From NCBI RefSeq assembly GCF_002958735.1, contig NZ_PPGH01000018.1:124001-188000 (forward strand): DNA of 64,000 nt, read 5' to 3'. A model generated the notes under the pieces. The model saw only the letters and a list, made by a program, of their open reading frames with translations, had not been told where the DNA came from and did not search any database. Shown here piece by piece: positions 48,380-57,884 of this stretch. The translations under genes were made by a program, and so were the position numbers. The stretch is from Chromatium okenii (lineage in GTDB: Bacteria > Pseudomonadota > Gammaproteobacteria > Chromatiales > Chromatiaceae). Numbering within the stretch: position 1 is the stretch's first letter; the number at the start of each line of letters is the position of its first letter.

Positions 48380-50171
48380 ACCCAAACCGCGCCGCGTGCG
48401 CCCCGCACCTCCGCCTCCGCCAGCTAAACCCGATTTTCAACTGCGTCGCCGTTTACTTGTTGGCGTGTTATCGGGCGCTTTCGTGCTGCTGTGCGGCGCA
48501 GTGTTTTATCGGCAAGTGATTGAGACTGATTTTCTGCAAACGCAGGGCGAGCGGCGTTATCTGCGCATGGCGGAAATCCCAGCGCGGCGCGGCGTCATCA
48601 TGGATCGCAACGGCGAACCGCTGGCAGTGAGTACGCCAGTTGAAACGGTGTGGACTGATCCGCGCAAACTGGTCACGCAGCCCGACGCGCTGCCGGATTT
48701 GGCGAAGGCGCTGGGACTGAATCCCGCTGAATTGCGCGAGAAAATCAACGCCAATCGAGAGCGCGGTTTTCTGTATCTCAAACGGCGCGTCAGTTTCGAT
48801 GAAGCGCGAGAAGTGCGGCTGGCGATTGCGCAACATAAAATTGAAGGCGTTGATTTTGAAACGGAATATCGGCGCTTTTATCCGGGCGCAGAAGTTTTCA
48901 GTCATCTCATTGGTTTCACCAATATCGAAGATCGCGGGCAGGAAGGGCTGGAGCTGGCGTATGACACCCAGTTGAAAGCAGAGCCGGGGTTGCGGCAGGT
49001 GCTCCACGACGGACGCCAACGCATCGTCCAAGAAATCGAACAAATTCGTCCACCGCGTCAAGGTCAAGATTTGGTGCTCAGTTTGGATCGGCGGTTGCAG
49101 TTTCTGGCTTACCGCGAGCTGATGATCGCAGTGAAAAAAAATCAAGCCAAAGGTGGCACGTTGGTGGTGCTTGATGTGAACACCAGCGAAGTATTGGCGA
49201 TGGTTAATCAGCCCGGCTACAACCCCAATGTGGAACACGAACGCGGCGGAAATGGCGGCAGTCGGCGCAATCGCGCTCTGACCGATGTGATGGAGCCCGG
49301 TTCAACAGCAAAACCTTTTGTCGTCGCAGCTGCGCTGGAACGTGGAATCATCACGCCGACCACGCGCTTTAACACCAGTGGTGGCGAGCTCAAAATCGGC
49401 AAAAACATCGTGCGCGATACGCACAACTACGGCAATCTCGATGTGACTGGAATCATTACGAAATCCAGCAATGTCGGCTCGGTCAAAATTGCGCAAAAAA
49501 TGGATTACGCCGCGCTGTGGGATTTATACGACCGGCTAGGTTTTGGGCATTTAACCGGCGTGGGTTTTCCCGGTGAGAGTACTGGGCGACTGCGGCATCA
49601 TTCACGTTGGCGACCGTTTGAACATGCAACCATGTCATTTGGTTACAGTTTTTCTGTTACTGCGCTGCAACTGGCGCAGGCTTACGGCGTGTTGGCTGCA
49701 GATGGGATGAAGCATCCCGTGACGCTGATTAAACGCGAACCAGGTAAAACCGCGATGAAACGAAAATCAGTGCGCGTACTCGGTGTCGATACCACACGCA
49801 AATTGCGGGCAATGATGGAAACGGTGGTGTCTGATCAAGGCACTGCGGTTAAAGCCAAAATTCCCGGTTATCGCGTCGGCGGTAAAACCGGCACAGCGAA
49901 AAAAGCCAGCGCACATGGTTATGGTGTCAAACGCTATCAATCTGTTTTTGCGGGATTTGCGCCAGCCGGTAAACCGCGTTTGGTGATGGTGGTGATGATC
50001 GACGAACCGGGCGGCAAGGATTATTACGGCGGTTTGGTGGCTGCGCCGGTGTTTCAAAAAGTGATGGAAGGAGCGTTACGCTTTTTCAACGTGCCGCCAG
50101 ATGATCCGCAACCGTCGATGCTGCTGGCGCATCAAGGCGACGAAGAACCAGAGCTGAAAAAGGTGCCTTGA
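48369..50171 (+). CDS. ftsI: FtsI: septal peptidoglycan transpeptidase (PBP3)
   Basis: A 600-residue class B penicillin-binding protein. A Pro/Arg-rich cytoplasmic tail and one membrane helix (LLVGVLSGAFVLLCGAVFY) precede the dimerisation domain, which begins near PARRGVIMDRNGEPLA. The transpeptidase motifs are the SxxK active site in EPGSTAKPFV, SxN in TKSSNVGSV and KTG in VGGKTGTAKKA. It cross-links peptidoglycan at the division septum with FtsW. The ATG at 48369 overlaps the ftsL stop. In most gammaproteobacteria murE follows directly; here the next gene is an unrelated helicase after an 84-base gap. Confidence 0.95.
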   Translation: MADKPKPRRVRPAPPPPPAKPDFQLRRRLLVGVLSGAFVLLCGAVFYRQVIETDFLQTQGERRYLRMAEIPARRGVIMDRNGEPLAVSTPVETVWTDPRKLVTQPDALPDLAKALGLNPAELREKINANRERGFLYLKRRVSFDEAREVRLAIAQHKIEGVDFETEYRRFYPGAEVFSHLIGFTNIEDRGQEGLELAYDTQLKAEPGLRQVLHDGRQRIVQEIEQIRPPRQGQDLVLSLDRRLQFLAYRELMIAVKKNQAKGGTLVVLDVNTSEVLAMVNQPGYNPNVEHERGGNGGSRRNRALTDVMEPGSTAKPFVVAAALERGIITPTTRFNTSGGELKIGKNIVRDTHNYGNLDVTGIITKSSNVGSVKIAQKMDYAALWDLYDRLGFGHLTGVGFPGESTGRLRHHSRWRPFEHATMSFGYSFSVTALQLAQAYGVLAADGMKHPVTLIKREPGKTAMKRKSVRVLGVDTTRKLRAMMETVVSDQGTAVKAKIPGYRVGGKTGTAKKASAHGYGVKRYQSVFAGFAPAGKPRLVMVVMIDEPGGKDYYGGLVAAPVFQKVMEGALRFFNVPPDDPQPSMLLAHQGDEEPELKKVP

Positions 50172-50255
50172 GTATTTCCTCATGTCGCATTTCATAGGCT
50201 CGATAACGTCTGCACAACTTGAAATTGATTGGCGAGCGCGGATTGAGGTGTGGCA

Positions 50256-53200
50256 ATGAAGCCGGGCGATAAAATCAGACTGAAAGTAAACCCGGGGCGC
50301 GTAGGCATTCTCGGCAATGAAACTGATGGTCCACTACATCGCCCCCGTTTACTCGTGCATTTTTTCGATGGTGATGAGCAATTTATCCTGCAAGGAGCGC
50401 TGGAAAAGGTGGAACAAGAACCCGTTGGGGCTTACGCCATAATGAAAGCGGGTCGTTATGGTCGGATTGCTGATTTGCGTGGTGCGATTACTCATTACCG
50501 GTTGAGTGGACGACTAGCGAATTTAATTTATAGCCTCAACACCACTAACACCGAATTTTATGCCTATCAATTTAAACCAGTTTTGCAATTTCTGGAATCG
50601 CCCTGTAATGGACTTTTAATTGCTGATGAAGTGGGTCTCGGTAAAACCATTGAAGCAGGTTTAATTTGGACGGAATTGCGAGCGCGAGTCGATGCCCGCC
50701 GTTTGTTGGTGATCTGTCCGGCGATGTTGCAGGAAAAATGGCAGCAAGAATTGCTTGATCGTTTTGGTATTCAAGCGGAAATCGTGAATGCTCAAACATT
50801 GCTGAATAAACTGGAGTCGCTAAAACGTCAACCACAGCAACAATTCGCTTTAATTGCCAGTATGCAGGGCACACGCCCACCTCGAAACTGGAACCCCGAC
50901 GATGCTACAGAACCTTCCCAAGCTCCCACTGCACAACTGGCACGTTTCCTTGCCACAGCTATGCTGGACGATGCTTTGCTTGATTTAGTGATCGTCGATG
51001 AAGCGCACTATCTGTGCAATGCGGAAACCTTGACGCATCGCTTCGTGCGTTTATTACGACCAGTTACTCACAACTTGGTTATGCTGACGGCAACTCCAAT
51101 CCAATTGCGTAACCGCGATCTTTTCAATTTGCTTCACCTGCTCGATGAAGATGCTTTTCCTTATGAGAATTCATTTGAGCGCACCTTGCGTGCCAATGCG
51201 CCGGTAGTAGCGTTGCGTGACCGCATTTTGAATGGACAAGTTACCCAAGCAGATTTTATAGCGGCACTACAGGACGCGAGCCAACAACGCATCTTTGGCG
51301 ATAATGAGCAGCTCAATTATTTACTCCAGCATCCGCCAAGCAATGAAGAATTGTTGTTACCACGCGGGCGAGCAGAAATCAGTGAGCAACTTGATCGAAT
51401 CAATCCGTTAGCAAAAGTCATAACTCGCACTTTGAAGCGTGATGTGCAGGAAAATCGCGTGAAGCGCGATCCGGTAACGATTCGAGTAGACATGACACCA
51501 ATTGAACGCGAGTTTTATCTTCAAGTGACTGAAGCCGTGCGTGATTTTTGTGCCCGCTTCACCGTCTCTGAAGGCTTTATGCTAACTATCCCGCAACGGC
51601 AGATGTCGAGTTGTTTGGCGGCAGCGTGTCAAGGCTGGATTGAAAAAGCAGGTGAACTAAATGATGACGAATTGGAAGAGATATTATTTGAATCGTTAAG
51701 CGATATGGACGAATCAACTAAACGACCGAATTTAGGACCACTTTTGGTCACGCTGGTTGGAATTGCACGGCGGGTTGGTGATTATCAAACACTTCATGCC
51801 GAGGACAGCAAATATGCAGGGTTGCTAGTGAATCTCACACGCTATTGGCAAGACTACCCCGGTGAAAAAATTATTCTCTTTTCCTTTTATCGTAATACCC
51901 TGCATTACCTTAAAAAAAGACTTAAAGATGATGGCATTGCTGCTGTAACGCTTCACGGCGGCATGGATAAACAAGCTGCATTACAACGTTTTAAGTCAGA
52001 CAATGGATTAAATATCCTGCTTTCATCTGAAGTAGCAGCGGAGGGTGTAGACCTCCAATTCTCCAGCCTGCTTATTAACTACGATCTACCTTGGAATCCA
52101 GCACGTATTGAACAACGTATCGGTCGTATTGACCGTATCGGTCAAAAAGCGCCAAAAATTTTGATCTGGAATTTCATTTACAGCGAGACTATCGACGAAC
52201 GGATTTATACACGCCTGCTGCAACGGTTAGATGTGTTTCGCCAAGCGTTGGGTAGCTTAGAAGCAATTCTCGGCGAAGAGATACACAAACTGACCTATGA
52301 GTTACTATCACACAAGCTAACGCCAGAACAAGAAAACGAACAGATTGAACAAGCGCGGCTAGTGATTGAAAACGTCAACCGATTACAGATACAACTTGAA
52401 GAAGAAGCCACCCAGCTCATTGCGCATGGCGATTTTATTCAGAATAAGGTACGCGCTGCCCGCGAGTTGGGGCGTTATGTACGAGGTGAAGACCTGCTGG
52501 CTTATGTGCGGGATTTTTTGGAGCGTGATTATCCGGGTACGCGCTTGCTGGAAGCGGATAACAATCCATTAGAACAAATACTTGAACTTTCAATTGATGC
52601 GCGTGTTGCTTTCAGTGAATTTCTGAATGCTCACCGTTTATCAGGAACGCGCATTCTCAACAGCTCTCCGCTTCGTTTACTTTTTGAAAATTGCTTTGGT
52701 CGAAATCCAGCGAACGTTGAGCGTATCAATCAGGATCACCCGTTAGTGCGTTTTGTAACTGAGCGTTTGCGACTCGCTGGTCATGGTTCGCTTTATTATC
52801 CAGTGTCGGCAGTAGAGTTATTCGGTAGTGTCATCGATCATTATGAATCTGGGGTTTATGTGTACGTCATTGTAAGATGGACGGTGTCGGGAGCGCGAGA
52901 CATTGAACGCCTTGAATATCTGGTGCAGCGACTCGGTGATAATTCGATGTTTGACGGAGAACAAGCTGAATTTCTTGTGAATACCGCTGCACTGAAAGGA
53001 AAAGATTGGTTGGGGGCTATGACCAGCCTCAATCATATTCAAACTGCTGCAATATTAGACGAGTGTCGTGCCGAATTGGAACGCCGCTTTCATGCTTTTT
53101 ACGCAGCACAATCACGCGAAAATCATGACCGAATTCATTTGATGGTTAATACCTTACAGCACCATCTCGACCAAAAACGCTGCGCACTCAATGAACGTAT

Positions 53201-53375
53201 TCAAAACTGCCAGTTAGCTAATAACGAACGACAACGACGTATTATTCCGGCTTTACAAGGACAATTGAATAAGCTGCAACAAAAAATCGAGTTAAAAATT
53301 AAGGAACTACAGCTCAAAGAAAGTGTTACAGCGCATGACAGTATGGTGTCCGGTGGCGTTATTAGAGTGATTTAA
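50256..53375 (+). CDS. SNF2/RapA-like helicase, first gene of a two-gene module
   Basis: About 1039 residues. The N-terminal 55 residues (PGDKIRLKVNPGRVGILG, LLVHFFDGDEQF) look like an SH3/Tudor fold as in RapA. Helicase motif I is IADEVGLGKTIEAGLIW near residue 130, motif II VIVDEAHYL near 250, motif III LTATPIQLR, and motifs V-VI SSEVAAEGVDLQ and EQRIGRIDRIGQ near 600-635. The C-terminal 400 residues are helical and end in a coiled coil. It is a double-stranded DNA translocase rather than a true helicase. ATG at 50256 has GAGG seven bases upstream; GTG at 50250 is possible. It is followed after 25 bases by the Hsp70-like gene. It resembles DrmD/DpdE-type defence helicases, but none of their partners is present. 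Confidence 0.83.
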   Translation: MKPGDKIRLKVNPGRVGILGNETDGPLHRPRLLVHFFDGDEQFILQGALEKVEQEPVGAYAIMKAGRYGRIADLRGAITHYRLSGRLANLIYSLNTTNTEFYAYQFKPVLQFLESPCNGLLIADEVGLGKTIEAGLIWTELRARVDARRLLVICPAMLQEKWQQELLDRFGIQAEIVNAQTLLNKLESLKRQPQQQFALIASMQGTRPPRNWNPDDATEPSQAPTAQLARFLATAMLDDALLDLVIVDEAHYLCNAETLTHRFVRLLRPVTHNLVMLTATPIQLRNRDLFNLLHLLDEDAFPYENSFERTLRANAPVVALRDRILNGQVTQADFIAALQDASQQRIFGDNEQLNYLLQHPPSNEELLLPRGRAEISEQLDRINPLAKVITRTLKRDVQENRVKRDPVTIRVDMTPIEREFYLQVTEAVRDFCARFTVSEGFMLTIPQRQMSSCLAAACQGWIEKAGELNDDELEEILFESLSDMDESTKRPNLGPLLVTLVGIARRVGDYQTLHAEDSKYAGLLVNLTRYWQDYPGEKIILFSFYRNTLHYLKKRLKDDGIAAVTLHGGMDKQAALQRFKSDNGLNILLSSEVAAEGVDLQFSSLLINYDLPWNPARIEQRIGRIDRIGQKAPKILIWNFIYSETIDERIYTRLLQRLDVFRQALGSLEAILGEEIHKLTYELLSHKLTPEQENEQIEQARLVIENVNRLQIQLEEEATQLIAHGDFIQNKVRAARELGRYVRGEDLLAYVRDFLERDYPGTRLLEADNNPLEQILELSIDARVAFSEFLNAHRLSGTRILNSSPLRLLFENCFGRNPANVERINQDHPLVRFVTERLRLAGHGSLYYPVSAVELFGSVIDHYESGVYVYVIVRWTVSGARDIERLEYLVQRLGDNSMFDGEQAEFLVNTAALKGKDWLGAMTSLNHIQTAAILDECRAELERRFHAFYAAQSRENHDRIHLMVNTLQHHLDQKRCALNERIQNCQLANNERQRRIIPALQGQLNKLQQKIELKIKELQLKESVTAHDSMVSGGVIRVI

Positions 53376-53400
53376 ATCTTTACACAAAAGGAAGTGAAAT

Positions 53401-55263
53401 ATGGTCGATTCAATACAGGACGCTATGCGTAAAGCATACGCTAATCGAGGTTTAGAGTTACCGACACAAAAAAACTCGAATGTTGCGTCAGCCAAACCAC
53501 GCTCGAAACCCAAACCAAACGCCCTGCAGGTCGACAATTTGCCCAAGGATCAGATTAACCAACTCATGGTTAATGATCCGCCCAGCGAATTGTTGCCAAC
53601 ACAGAAAAACTTGAATGTTGCATTAGCTAAACCAACATCGAAACCCAATAACAAACCAAATGCTCCTCACCATCAAAACAAACAACCATTTCGTAAATCC
53701 AAGTCTAGTCGTTCTACTAATCAACCAATAAATCCTATACTGTCATCCAAAATACTGCAGGAACTGATTGATGTTCCAACCATTCAGTCACCTAAGCTAA
53801 GAGCAACGGCTTGTCCAGTATCGCAACCGACAACAGATGACTATCGTTTGAATATAACCCATGGAGCAAAACTAATATTTGCGGATGATCAACAGAAACA
53901 AACTTGTTTGCTCAATGCTAATTTTATTCAAGGTCATGCCACTCAATGTCATGGCGCAATAAATGATGAGCGCGAAATCGTGTTGGGTTTGGATTTTGGT
54001 ACTTCCAGCATGAAAGTTGTGATTGGCGACTCTACTTTAGGAATAGCATTTGCGGTTCCATTCACTGCAGAAAATGGTATTAAGCGTTATCTTCTCCCGT
54101 CTCATGTTTATGAAACTAAAGGCGTTTTCTCGCTGCAACAAGGGGAGCAAGATTATCGTGATCTCAAACTATCCTTGATTGCCAATCCAACAAACTTAAT
54201 ACTGCAGAAAAATGTCATCGCTTTTCTCGCCTTTGTCATCCGCTATACACGCTCTTGGTTGTTCCATGAACATGCAGATAAATACTGCAACACGCGCATT
54301 TTTTGGAAGCTAAAAATTGGTCTTCCGGTTGCGCATCATCTCGATCAATCACTCTCAAAAGTTTTTTCTCAGAGTGGTTTGATTGCTTGGCTTGTAGCGA
54401 ATACACAAGGAGAAATCACAACTGCTGTTATTGATTCCGCCAGAGTACTTTGTAATGTGCCAACCAAAGAAGATATTGAAATTGAAGTAGTGCCTGAAAT
54501 TGCTGCGCAGATTTATGGCTTCGTTAAATCCAACCAATTCGACAAACGCGCCTTGAATCTTTACCTGATGGTGGATGTTGGTGCCGGCACAGTAGATTCA
54601 TCACTTTTTCAAGTCAGGTCTGCAAAAGCTGGACGCTGTGACTTTGAATTTTTTACGTCAGTTGTTGAGCCTCTCGGCGTTATGAATCTGCATCGCTATC
54701 GTGTCAAGTGGTGGCAGACCGCTTTACAAAAAAATGGCGATATTAGATTTTTCCAGTCATTGGAAAAACTAAAATTTCAAACTGACCGCGAGGTCGCAAT
54801 TCCTGATTACTATTCGGATTATTTTAAGGGAATCAGCGTTGGGTTTGCTGATGATAAGCAAACACCAGATAATATTTTTTTCGGAAAAGTTCGTGAGCAG
54901 GTAAAAGGAAAAACTTACTGGAAAACTTGGAAGAGCCGGCTTCTAAAGCAGGCAGAATTGCAGGGAATTCCTGTATTCTACTGTGGCGGTGGAATGCGTA
55001 TGCCTTTCTATCAACGTCTACATGACCAATTACATTCGGATCCCAGCTGTAGTTGGCTCAGTGCAATTCCTCACCGAATTGAATGTCCCAAGAGGCTCAA
55101 CGCACCGGGTCTTCAGCGTGAAGACTTTGATCGTCTAACTGTGGCATACGGATTAAGTTTTTTAGAAGTCGGGAAAATAACCAAAGCAATTCCACAACCA
55201 AATCAAATTGATTACCCTGTAAGTAACTGGCAGGAAAATTATATCAACAAGGATCAATGCTGA
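53401..55263 (+). CDS. Hsp70/actin-fold ATPase, second gene of the helicase module
   Basis: A 620-residue protein. The first 190 residues are basic, Pro/Lys/Asn-rich and probably disordered, with an internal near-duplication (LPTQKNSNVASAKPRSKP at about 20 and LPTQKNLNVALAKPTSKP at about 65). From residue 190 on it has the actin/Hsp70 ATPase fold: phosphate-1 GLDFGTSSMKVVIGD, phosphate-2 MVDVGAGTVDSSLFQV near 392 and an adenosine-type motif YCGGGMRMPF near 530. A substrate-binding domain like that of DnaK is absent. A very strong ribosome site (AAGGAAGTG) precedes the ATG. Coupling to the helicase gene suggests a two-protein complex in which this ATPase regulates or senses. No known gene name fits. 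Confidence 0.78.
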   Translation: MVDSIQDAMRKAYANRGLELPTQKNSNVASAKPRSKPKPNALQVDNLPKDQINQLMVNDPPSELLPTQKNLNVALAKPTSKPNNKPNAPHHQNKQPFRKSKSSRSTNQPINPILSSKILQELIDVPTIQSPKLRATACPVSQPTTDDYRLNITHGAKLIFADDQQKQTCLLNANFIQGHATQCHGAINDEREIVLGLDFGTSSMKVVIGDSTLGIAFAVPFTAENGIKRYLLPSHVYETKGVFSLQQGEQDYRDLKLSLIANPTNLILQKNVIAFLAFVIRYTRSWLFHEHADKYCNTRIFWKLKIGLPVAHHLDQSLSKVFSQSGLIAWLVANTQGEITTAVIDSARVLCNVPTKEDIEIEVVPEIAAQIYGFVKSNQFDKRALNLYLMVDVGAGTVDSSLFQVRSAKAGRCDFEFFTSVVEPLGVMNLHRYRVKWWQTALQKNGDIRFFQSLEKLKFQTDREVAIPDYYSDYFKGISVGFADDKQTPDNIFFGKVREQVKGKTYWKTWKSRLLKQAELQGIPVFYCGGGMRMPFYQRLHDQLHSDPSCSWLSAIPHRIECPKRLNAPGLQREDFDRLTVAYGLSFLEVGKITKAIPQPNQIDYPVSNWQENYINKDQC

Positions 55264-55333
55264 ATATCTGTTGTTAATTTATTACGGCGTGTTAATTTCA
55301 AATCAATTATAGCAATGCTTTAATTTTATCCTA

Positions 55334-56071
55334 TTGACAGGACATCAAAAAATTAAGCACAGTCTGGTTTTATTTATCTGCCTAATCATTACTGGTTGCG
55401 CAGCAGGAATGACACGATTGTATTCAGAAACTGGCTGCATTCTTCATTACACAATGTTTCGCGCTGCAATTGCTGCAACAGATGAATGGGTAGTGATTGG
55501 TCACGGCTTTTTGCGTAATCAAACCCGAATGCACGGACTGGCGCAAGCAATTGCCGCCGCCGGAATGAATGCAGTCACTGTGGATTTTTGCAATATGCGC
55601 CTGTGGAATGGTGCGCATCGCCGTAATGCGCAGGATTTAATTGCAGTGGCAACGGCGCTTAAAGCGCAGCGAGTGATTTACGCGGGATTTTCTGCGGGGG
55701 CGCTGGCAGCGTTAATTGCGGGTGCGAGCGATGCACATACGGTCGGAGTAGTGACATTGGATTTGGTGGATGCCGAGCATCTCGGTGTGTCCGCAGCGCG
55801 TGATTTTAAGCAGCCATTCATTGGTTTAGTCGGTGATCCCTCACCGTGCAATGCACAAAATAATGGTCTGTCAGTATTTACTGCGAATCCATTCGCTCGC
55901 GTGATTCACATTGACGGAGCCAGCCATTGTGATTTTGAAATGCCAACAGATTTGCGATGTCGATGGTTATGCGAAAAGCGCACATCGCCGAATGAACAAC
56001 GGCGCGAGCAAATTATTCAGACAACCACGGCGTTAATCCATTCGCTGATGTTTCACGTCCCACCAAACTGA
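55334..56071 (+). CDS. Alpha/beta-hydrolase-like lipoprotein
   Basis: A 245-residue protein with a lipoprotein signal peptide: hydrophobic run LVLFICLIITGC, with Cys near residue 22 as the lipidated residue. The mature part looks like a small alpha/beta hydrolase: VVIGHGFLRNQTRMHG for the oxyanion region, the nucleophile elbow YAGFSAGALAAL, and HIDGASHCDFE for the base. It may be an envelope esterase or a dienelactone-hydrolase relative. The start is TTG at 55334; no ATG gives the signal peptide. Its last 59 bases overlap the end of the convergent CDF transporter gene. Confidence 0.72.
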   Translation: MTGHQKIKHSLVLFICLIITGCAAGMTRLYSETGCILHYTMFRAAIAATDEWVVIGHGFLRNQTRMHGLAQAIAAAGMNAVTVDFCNMRLWNGAHRRNAQDLIAVATALKAQRVIYAGFSAGALAALIAGASDAHTVGVVTLDLVDAEHLGVSAARDFKQPFIGLVGDPSPCNAQNNGLSVFTANPFARVIHIDGASHCDFEMPTDLRCRWLCEKRTSPNEQRREQIIQTTTALIHSLMFHVPPN

Positions 56072-56963
56072 TTGGGTCTTGATGAATAGTGATGTCAAGA
56101 TCGGAATAAATTGCTCGCAACCGTTCTTCCACTTCATCTGCGATTTCATGGGCAGACAGCAGCGGCAATTGATCATCCAATTCCAAATGCAATTGAATAA
56201 TCAGGGTTTGCCCCGATTGGCGAGTACGCAAATCATGGACACCGTGCACCTGCGGAACTGAACGTACAGTGGCGACGATGTGCTGACGTTCTTCGGCAGG
56301 GATTTCGTGATCCATTAACAATTGCACTGCTTCAAGACCAATTTGCGCGGCGCTATACAAAATATAACCGCCAATTGCCAAACCAAATAACGGGTCAAAT
56401 CCCGACCAACCGGCATTTGCCAGCACCAGCGCCACTAATGTTGCAGCGTTGGTAATTAAATCAGTGGCGTAATGCAGCGCATCGGCGCGAATGGCTGGCG
56501 AATTGGTGCGGCGAATGACGTAATGCTGAATTGCTAATAACAGCAAGGTTGCTACCATCGCTAATCCGATGACAATTAAACCAATACCGATTTCTGCTAC
56601 TGGGCGCGGATGTACCAGTCGATCTAAGGCTTGTAAACCCAGAAATAATGCCGATCCTGCAATGAACATCGCTTGACCGAGTGCCGCCAGCGCCTGCGCC
56701 TTACCGTGACCAAAACGGTGCTCTGCATCTGGCGGCAATAATGACCAACGCACCGCAAATAAGTTAATTAACGAGGCGGCAACATCCATTGCGGAATCGA
56801 CCAGTGACGCCAATACGCTCACTGAACCAGTGAATAGCCAAGCAATTAACTTTGCCACAATTAACAGGCTTGCAGTTGCGACTGACGCATAGGTTGCTAA
56901 TCGCAGCAGGTTCCCAGTTTCAATAGAAGATTGCTTGGCAGTAGATTTGGATGCAGTGTTCAC
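56013..56963 (-). CDS. Cation diffusion facilitator (FieF/CzcD-type) metal exporter
   Basis: A 316-residue inner-membrane transporter with about six membrane helices and a cytoplasmic C-terminal domain. Metal-binding aspartates lie in ASLVDSAMDVAASLINL and in the second HxxxD-type pair HYATDLITNAATL (about residues 165-180). HRFGHGKAQALAALGQ is the typical cytoplasmic loop. It exports divalent metals (zinc, iron, cadmium or manganese) in exchange for protons. The DxxxD plus HxxxD pattern leans towards zinc/iron types. The start is GTG at 56963. Confidence 0.9.
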   Translation of the reverse strand: MNTASKSTAKQSSIETGNLLRLATYASVATASLLIVAKLIAWLFTGSVSVLASLVDSAMDVAASLINLFAVRWSLLPPDAEHRFGHGKAQALAALGQAMFIAGSALFLGLQALDRLVHPRPVAEIGIGLIVIGLAMVATLLLLAIQHYVIRRTNSPAIRADALHYATDLITNAATLVALVLANAGWSGFDPLFGLAIGGYILYSAAQIGLEAVQLLMDHEIPAEERQHIVATVRSVPQVHGVHDLRTRQSGQTLIIQLHLELDDQLPLLSAHEIADEVEERLRAIYSDLDITIHQDPISLVGRETSANGLTPWLSE

Positions 56964-57005
56964 AATGGCGTCACCAGTTCAAGCGGTTACAAAATAGTTT
57001 ATTGA

Positions 57006-57785
57006 TTAACGTGGCATTGATTGACGATGTTGCATTTGCGCAGCAGCGAATTCTTGCGGATCAACGCGCCCATCACCATTGCGATCAAGTTCGGCAAAAG
57101 TGGGTGCATTGGCGAGACCGCGCATTTGATAGCCCTGTTCAGAACGTTCTTTAATACGATTGGCGCGTGCTTCATAAAATTCCTTTTCCGTTAAGCTGCC
57201 ATCACCATTAAGATCAAAGTCAGCAAAACTCGGCATATTGCGTCCCATACCGCGCCCCATGCCCATGCCGGGGCGATTCTGCACTGGGATTTGATGCGCA
57301 GCCGCAAATTCATCAGGAGATAAATGACCGTCGCCGTTTTTATCCACCTCAGCAAACGCAGGTGGCTGCGCTGCGCCGCGCATCGCCGTTCCCGCAGCTT
57401 GGTGCGCGTTGAGATGTGCGTTGTATTCCGGCTCGGTCAAATCCGCCGCAGGTGCGCCGCTGGCTGGCATTCCGCCACGTCCCCGCATCTGCGCAAGTGC
57501 CGCAAATTCATCAGGTTGCAGAAGACCATCACCATTGGTATCAAAGTCCGCAAAATTGGGTGGATTCGCTGCGCCGCGCATCGGCATTCCTGCGGCAGCG
57601 CGTTCAGTCATGTGCTGCTGGTGCGTGGCGGCAAATTCCGCTGGTGTAATCGCGCCATCGCCGTTTTGATCGAAAACCGCAAATGGCGGTGGTCCAAACA
57701 TTGGCGGTTGCGCTAATACGGGCGCAGTCGCGCAAATGGTGGCGATCGCAAAACTACGCGCAAACATTCGAGTTGTCGTATTCAT
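57006..57785 (-). CDS. Secreted EF-hand calcium-binding protein
   Basis: A 259-residue protein with a signal peptide (cleavage near APVLAQP) and five EF-hand loops: DQNGDGAITPAEF, DTNGDGLLQPDEF, DKNGDGHLSPDEF, DLNGDGSLTEKEF and DRNGDGRVDPQEF. Linkers are rich in Met, Gly, Arg and Pro. Each loop has the Asp/Asn/Gly/Glu ligands for calcium, so it should bind calcium in the periplasm or outside the cell. Function beyond binding is unknown. Repeat units are spaced about 45 residues apart, which points to growth by duplication. Confidence 0.88.
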   Translation of the reverse strand: MNTTTRMFARSFAIATICATAPVLAQPPMFGPPPFAVFDQNGDGAITPAEFAATHQQHMTERAAAGMPMRGAANPPNFADFDTNGDGLLQPDEFAALAQMRGRGGMPASGAPAADLTEPEYNAHLNAHQAAGTAMRGAAQPPAFAEVDKNGDGHLSPDEFAAAHQIPVQNRPGMGMGRGMGRNMPSFADFDLNGDGSLTEKEFYEARANRIKERSEQGYQMRGLANAPTFAELDRNGDGRVDPQEFAAAQMQHRQSMPR

Positions 57786-57810
57786 GGTTGAATTCCTTAA
57801 TGAATAAAAA

Positions 57811-57873
57811 GTGACGCAGTTAAAAATACAAACCGCTAATTTTTAATCACGCATCGTAAATTAACTGCGTCGC
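57811..57873. repeat. MITE-like element with GTGACGCAGTTAA ends
   Basis: GTGACGCAGTTAA (57811-57823) and TTAACTGCGTCGC (57861-57873) are inverted copies with one mismatch, only 63 bases end to end. It lies between the EF-hand gene and ppnP. This is the shortest and cleanest member of the family also present at 40492-40597 and 61106-61163. Confidence 0.7.
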
Positions 57874-57884
57874 GCCTAAACGGT

